DNA from: JAAXIE01 sp965263155
GTDB taxonomy: Bacteria; Chloroflexota; Dehalococcoidia; Lucifugimonadales; JAAXIE01
Direction: 5' to 3'
NCBI GenBank assembly: GCA_965263155.1
Contig: OZ253586.1
Span: 2,480,001-2,544,000, forward strand
Length of the DNA stretch: 64,000 nucleotides
Below the pieces are notes generated by a model. That model saw only the letters and a program-made list of their open reading frames with translations, had not been told where the DNA came from and did no database searches. The translations under genes were made by a program, and so were the position numbers. Shown in pieces: positions 60,047 through 64,000 of the stretch. Each line of letters opens with the position of its first letter. Within the stretch, counting starts at the first letter, position 1.

Positions 60047-60799
60047 TCATTCTTGGCTGGCTTGGCCTAGGAAGACGCGGGTCAGGATGTCCGTATCAAG
60101 GACGGATTCGGGGGTGCCGTAGTGGACGACTCGGCCGTTGGCCAGCACATAGGCCTTATCAACGATGGCCAGCACACCCTTGATGTTATGCTCCACCACG
60201 AAGATGGTAGTGTCCAACCTGTCGCTGATTTCCCTTACCTTCTCGAAGACCTCTTTCACGATTATGGGGGCCAGCCCCAGTGTCGGCTCGTCCAGCAGCA
60301 GCAAGTCCGGGGAAGCCATGAGCCCGCGGCCCAGCGCCAGCATCTGTTGCTGGCCTCCCGACATCTGGCTGGCCAGATCGCGCCGCTTTTCATACAGAAT
60401 GGGGAAGAGCTCCATCACCGAGTCCAGACGACGCTGCTTCTCAATGCGGTCTTCCAAGTGCAGGCAACCCATCTCCAGGTTTTCGGCGATGCTGAGATGG
60501 GTGAACACTCGCCTGCCTTGGGGCACGAAGGAGATGCCCTCCTTCACGATCTCGTGGGTGGCGGCCATCAGTGGCTTGTCACGCCAGTAGACCGTGCCGT
60601 TCACCACTGGCGCCAGCCCCATGACGGCCTTGAGGACCGTGGACTTTCCTGCACCGTTGGGGCCCATGATGGCCACCATTTCGCCCTTATGTATGCCCAC
60701 CGACGCCCGGTCCAAGGCCACCACGACGCCGTAGTGGACGGACACGTCCACCAACTCCAGCAGCCTCTTCTCGTCGTTCACTTCTTGTGCAGCGTCCAT
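60047..60799 (-). CDS. livF: branched-chain amino acid-type ABC transporter ATPase LivF
   Basis: A 250-residue ABC ATPase. Walker A is GPNGAGKST, the Q-loop region is SFVPQGRRVFTHLSIAENLE (characteristic of LivF), the signature is MSGGQQQMLALGRGLM, Walker B is LLLLDEPTLGLAP, and the switch His is in VVEHNI. ATG 60799 has GGAGA upstream and is preferred over GTG 60829. It couples ATP hydrolysis to import by LivHM. Confidence 0.93.
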   Translation of the reverse strand: MDAAQEVNDEKRLLELVDVSVHYGVVVALDRASVGIHKGEMVAIMGPNGAGKSTVLKAVMGLAPVVNGTVYWRDKPLMAATHEIVKEGISFVPQGRRVFTHLSIAENLEMGCLHLEDRIEKQRRLDSVMELFPILYEKRRDLASQMSGGQQQMLALGRGLMASPDLLLLDEPTLGLAPIIVKEVFEKVREISDRLDTTIFVVEHNIKGVLAIVDKAYVLANGRVVHYGTPESVLDTDILTRVFLGQASQE

Positions 60800-60847
60800 G
60801 TGGCTCGTCTCCACTGCGCCCTTCTCCACCGAGCTTGAGGGCGTGGG

Positions 60848-61609
60848 CTAGAGGCCCAGGTAGGCCTCGATCACCTCTTGGCGGCTTAATACCTCATCCA
60901 CATCTCCCTCGCCCAAGAGGGTGCCACTATCGAGCACAATCAGGTGCTCCGGAAGTTCTCGAACGATATCCATGTTGTGGGAGATGAAGATGATGGTGCG
61001 ACCCTGTTCCTGAAGGTCCCTTACGATTCCCTTCACGCTCTCGATCATCTGGGGGAACAGCCCAGCGAAAGGCTCGTCGAACAGGTAGGTGTCAGCGTCC
61101 ATGGCGATGGCGCGGCCGATTTCCAGCAACTTGCGCTGGCCGTAAGACAGGTCCATGGCCAGCGAGTGCCGCTTTTCCCACATGCCAACGCTTTCCAGCA
61201 CCTGCTGTGCCTTGGCTCGGCGCTCAGCACTCGTTCGTTGCAGCAGCGCCGGTAGCAGGGGACGCTTGGTGAGAACAACCATTATGTTGTCCCATACACT
61301 GATCTGGTCGAAAAGCCGCACTTCCTGAAACGTGCGCGTGATGCCGTGATTGGGGGTGTCGTAAGCCCGTACGACCCTCAGCCCGTGGCCGTCGATGATC
61401 ACCACCCCGCCATCCAAGGCCAGTGTGCCGCTCAGCAGGTTGACCAACGTCGACTTCCCCGAGCCGTTGGGGCCGACGATGCTGGTCATGATTCCCCGCG
61501 GGATGGAGATGCTGAGCTCGTCCACCGCCTTCACAGCACCGAAGCGCTTGGAAATCTTGTCCGTCTCCAAGGCGAAGTCGGTGCGGGAACTGTTGCCCGA
61601 AACACTCAT
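60848..61609 (-). CDS. livG: branched-chain amino acid-type ABC transporter ATPase LivG
   Basis: A 253-residue ABC ATPase with Walker A GPNGSGKST, HGITRTFQEVRLFDQISVWD (LivG-type Q-loop), signature LSYGQRKLLEIGRAIAM (SYGQ in place of SGGQ, usual for LivG), Walker B YLFDEPFAGLFP, and FISHNMD. Its ATG overlaps the livM stop as ATGA, so translation is coupled. The long open frame upstream belongs to other reading of livM. Confidence 0.93.
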   Translation of the reverse strand: MSVSGNSSRTDFALETDKISKRFGAVKAVDELSISIPRGIMTSIVGPNGSGKSTLVNLLSGTLALDGGVVIIDGHGLRVVRAYDTPNHGITRTFQEVRLFDQISVWDNIMVVLTKRPLLPALLQRTSAERRAKAQQVLESVGMWEKRHSLAMDLSYGQRKLLEIGRAIAMDADTYLFDEPFAGLFPQMIESVKGIVRDLQEQGRTIIFISHNMDIVRELPEHLIVLDSGTLLGEGDVDEVLSRQEVIEAYLGL

Positions 61610-62646
61610 AGCCGGTATCTCCCCACCAAGCCTTGGGGCCTGAATAGCATGAGCAGCACTAGCATGATACCAAGCACCACCTGACGCGCCTGCCCTGTGT
61701 ATTCCGCAGGCACAAAGGGCAGGAAGCGCATTCCCTCCTCCAGCAGCACGAAGGCCATGGCACCTAGCAGCGAGCCCCAGATGGTGGCCAAGCCACCCAG
61801 AATCACTATAGCCACCAGCAGCACCGACTCCAGCAGTATGAATGAGTTGGGGTCGATAAAGGAGGCCCAACTGCTGAACAGCCCTCCAGCTAGCCCTGCC
61901 AGCATAGCCGCGATTACCCAGATGGCCAGCTTGTATTGGGTGGCGCGATAGCCGAAAACCTCGATGGCCTGCTCGTCCTCCCTGATGGCGGTGAGGACTC
62001 GCCCGAAGGATGAGGTGACGATGAGCCAAGCCACCAGCATCACAACTGCTAGAAACACGAGACACAGGAGAAGGAACTCCACCTCACCGTCGAACAGCCA
62101 GCCTCCTATCTCAGGCCGGGCTATCTCGTGAATCCCGAACGCGCCCCTAGTCACACTGCGCAAGTTGAGGAACACGTTGAAGGAGATGATGGCGAAGCCG
62201 AAGGAGACCAGGACGTAGATGTCGTCCCGGAAGCGGTTGAAGACCACACCCACCACAATTGCAACCACTCCAGCCGCCAGCATGCTGATGGGCAGAGCGG
62301 CAAAGAACGACCAGCCAAAGGTGGGGATGGACTCGGTACGCAATTGCTCGTAGGCAGGGTCCGAGGTGAGAATGGCCATGGCGTAGGCTCCAATGCCGAA
62401 AAAGCCGATGTGCCCTACCGATAGCAGCCCGGTGAATCCCAAAACGAGGTTCAGGCTGACAGCCAGTATGGCCCAGATGGCGAATACGGTGGCCACGATT
62501 ACGGCAAAGCCAGTGCCCTGCCATAGCATGAAAGCCACTGCCCAAGTGATAACCAGCAGGTTGGCCCACAGCTCAACGTTTCCCTTGGGCATGCCCAAGA
62601 GTCCTTGCGCCCCAGCTGGCAGCCTCATCTGTATCCTGTTGAACAT
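61606..62646 (-). CDS. livM: branched-chain amino acid-type ABC permease LivM
   Basis: A 346-residue membrane protein with about nine helices. LivM landmarks are AIWAILAVSLNLVLGFTGLL SVGHIGFFGIGAYAM, the EAA-like loop IREDEQAIEVFGYRATQYKL, and GGLATIWGSLLGAMAFVLLE. It forms the membrane channel with LivH. It starts 5 bases before the livH stop region and ends overlapping livG. Confidence 0.92.
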   Translation of the reverse strand: MFNRIQMRLPAGAQGLLGMPKGNVELWANLLVITWAVAFMLWQGTGFAVIVATVFAIWAILAVSLNLVLGFTGLLSVGHIGFFGIGAYAMAILTSDPAYEQLRTESIPTFGWSFFAALPISMLAAGVVAIVVGVVFNRFRDDIYVLVSFGFAIISFNVFLNLRSVTRGAFGIHEIARPEIGGWLFDGEVEFLLLCLVFLAVVMLVAWLIVTSSFGRVLTAIREDEQAIEVFGYRATQYKLAIWVIAAMLAGLAGGLFSSWASFIDPNSFILLESVLLVAIVILGGLATIWGSLLGAMAFVLLEEGMRFLPFVPAEYTGQARQVVLGIMLVLLMLFRPQGLVGRYRL

Positions 62647-62650
62647 CCGA

Positions 62651-64000
62651 CTACTTCCTCGGCAACATTCCCTTGGGCCAGAAGGACAGGAACAGAATCA
62701 GCAATATAAATGAAATGGCGTCCTTCCACTCACCGGCTAGATCCCAGATGCCGAACTGCTCGACTATCCCTAGGGTGAACCCGCCAAGAATCGCCCCGTA
62801 GAGGTTGCCCACGCCCCCCACTACTGAGGCGATCCAACCCTTCAGCAGTAGCAACAGCCCCATCCGAGGTTGGATGGCGGTGTCATGCCCGCTCAGAAGG
62901 CCCGCGAGGGCTGCGAAGACTGCGCCGATGAAGAACACCGACGCGATGATCGCAGTGGTGTTGATGCCCACCACCTTCGATACTTCTTCATCATCGCCGA
63001 TGGCCCGCACCGCTTTCCCGAAAGCCGTCCTCTTGAGAAGGAGCAGGAGCCCCAGGAAGCCGACGATGGCAACCCCAATGGCGAATACATTGAATCCCTT
63101 GATGGTGGCCCCGCCGATGGCCCAAGGCTGGCTGCCAAAGGCCTCTGGCAACGGCCGTGCAGTGGCTTGGAAAAGAATGGTGAGCAGCGCGATGATGGCC
63201 AATAGAATGCCCAGCGTAGCCACCAGCATAATCAGAGGCGACCGGGCCCGCTGCCGAATATGCACGTAGAGTCCGCGGTACAGGGCCAAGCTGACTGTCC
63301 CGGTAAGGAGACACGACACCCCCCAGCTCAGGTAGAGCCTAGCCCCAGGAGCGCCGGAAACTAGCAACCCACAATAGGCGCCCAACACGGCCGCCACGGC
63401 CGCCAGCACGAGGAACGGTCCCATGCCAGCATCAGGCCAGATGCGCTGATAGGCTCGATGGAACAGCCAACCTGCTACCAGCGCGGTCAGCACGCCTATT
63501 GCCGGACTGAGGACGACGTTCAATTCGTGAGGGTAGGCAAGGATAAGGCCTACGTAAGCCCCCGCTCCCACTGCCACCACGCCCTCTACGACTCGCAGCA
63601 AGATGGGGCTGGCCCGGGCGCGCAACCGGGAACCAAAAGCCTCATGAAAGGCCCAAGCGGTTACCCCGGCGGTAACCGCCGCCAATATTATGTTCACATA
63701 CAGGTTGTTCGACTCGAACGAGCCGAAGCCGACCGTCTGGGCTCGCAGGTAGAAAACGCCGTAGGCGCCAATGGCGGCGGCAGCCCCATAGTACATGTCG
63801 AAGAACCAGACTGTGCTGTATACGAGGGTGAAGCCCATAGCCAGCAGGGCGTAGGCCGCACCTACCGACAGTCCATTGAAGGTAAACTGCAGGGCTTGAT
63901 CGCCCGACTCGGTGATTTTCCAGATGACGTAGCCCGCCGCTGCCACAGCCAACAGAATGGCCAAGGTCTGAGAGAGGCTCGGTAACGAGAGTCGACCCTC
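62651..64000 (-). CDS. livH: branched-chain amino acid-type ABC permease LivH, partial and enlarged
   Basis: The frame stays open to the right edge, so the 5' end is outside the window; at least 449 residues are present. LivH features are FNGLSVGAAYALLAMGFTLV YST, the EAA-like loop RAIGDDEEVSKVVGINTTAI, and KGWIASVVGGVGNLYGAILG. Between the first helices and YVHIRQRARSPLIMLVATLG there are about 120 extra residues forming perhaps four more membrane helices. Usual LivH proteins have about 290-310 residues. The family assignment is secure; the role of the insert is unknown. Confidence 0.88.
   Translation of the reverse strand, partial: EGRLSLPSLSQTLAILLAVAAAGYVIWKITESGDQALQFTFNGLSVGAAYALLAMGFTLVYSTVWFFDMYYGAAAAIGAYGVFYLRAQTVGFGSFESNNLYVNIILAAVTAGVTAWAFHEAFGSRLRARASPILLRVVEGVVAVGAGAYVGLILAYPHELNVVLSPAIGVLTALVAGWLFHRAYQRIWPDAGMGPFLVLAAVAAVLGAYCGLLVSGAPGARLYLSWGVSCLLTGTVSLALYRGLYVHIRQRARSPLIMLVATLGILLAIIALLTILFQATARPLPEAFGSQPWAIGGATIKGFNVFAIGVAIVGFLGLLLLLKRTAFGKAVRAIGDDEEVSKVVGINTTAIIASVFFIGAVFAALAGLLSGHDTAIQPRMGLLLLLKGWIASVVGGVGNLYGAILGGFTLGIVEQFGIWDLAGEWKDAISFILLILFLSFWPKGMLPRK

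Overview
The window looks like a chromosomal piece of a high-GC, uncultivated bacterium, most likely a Chloroflexota (SAR202- or Dehalococcoidia-like) from a marine or sponge-associated community. This is inference. Substrate-binding proteins all carry lipoprotein signals (a monoderm-like habit), an LppX/LprAFG-type lipoprotein is present, MetRS has a QFSTS loop in place of KMSKS, and there is a bacterial sterol-methyltransferase homologue, a gene type known mainly from sponge-associated and other uncultured bacteria. Several genes appear to be leaderless. No rRNA, CRISPR array or prophage was seen; there is one tRNA (Ala, GGC).

Layout. 0.5-8.8 kb: housekeeping genes (GuaB3-type IMP dehydrogenase, an rRNA methyltransferase fused to a Maf pyrophosphatase, a Tat translocase cluster, MetRS, a polyprenyl diphosphate synthase, a GIY-YIG protein). 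8.8-13 kb: amidohydrolase, HAD phosphatase, inositol-monophosphatase family protein, TrpRS. 13-17.7 kb: repeat-rich stretch with decayed leucine-rich-repeat fragments, a two-domain VOC protein and an MFS transporter. 17.7-21.9 kb: BNR-repeat propeller, SDR, SIS-domain and acetylxylan-esterase-like genes. 21.9-26.2 kb: a full-length Lhr helicase. 26.4-31.2 kb: tRNA-Ala, sterol methyltransferase homologue, luciferase-like monooxygenase, Gfo/Idh/MocA oxidoreductase. 31.4-33.5 kb: a gene graveyard with fragments of an NAD(P)-binding protein, cobyric acid synthase and a peroxidase-related protein. 33.7-37.4 kb: iron-type and amino-acid-type binding lipoproteins and RNase D.

37.8-42.9 kb is a tight four-gene operon (imelysin, di-haem DUF1111 cytochrome, second imelysin, HTTM membrane protein) of the kind tied to iron acquisition. 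It is transcribed away from a plus-strand extracellular protease locus (43.2-55.6 kb): a lipoprotein carrying what looks like a free-standing subtilase prodomain, a 3399-residue secreted protein with two complete kexin/furin-like catalytic domains in a tandemly duplicated FN3-PPC-S8-P module plus Calx-beta and cadherin-like repeats, and an LppX-like lipoprotein on a long Pro/Glu/Thr stalk. I consider this locus the most unusual system here: a surface protease whose prodomain is supplied in trans.

55.6-59 kb holds a 3'-truncated IS1380-family element abutting a two-component system broken by several frameshifts. 59.3-64 kb is a branched-chain-type ABC operon (livH-livM-livG-livF) followed by a polar-amino-acid-type binding lipoprotein; livH runs off the right edge.
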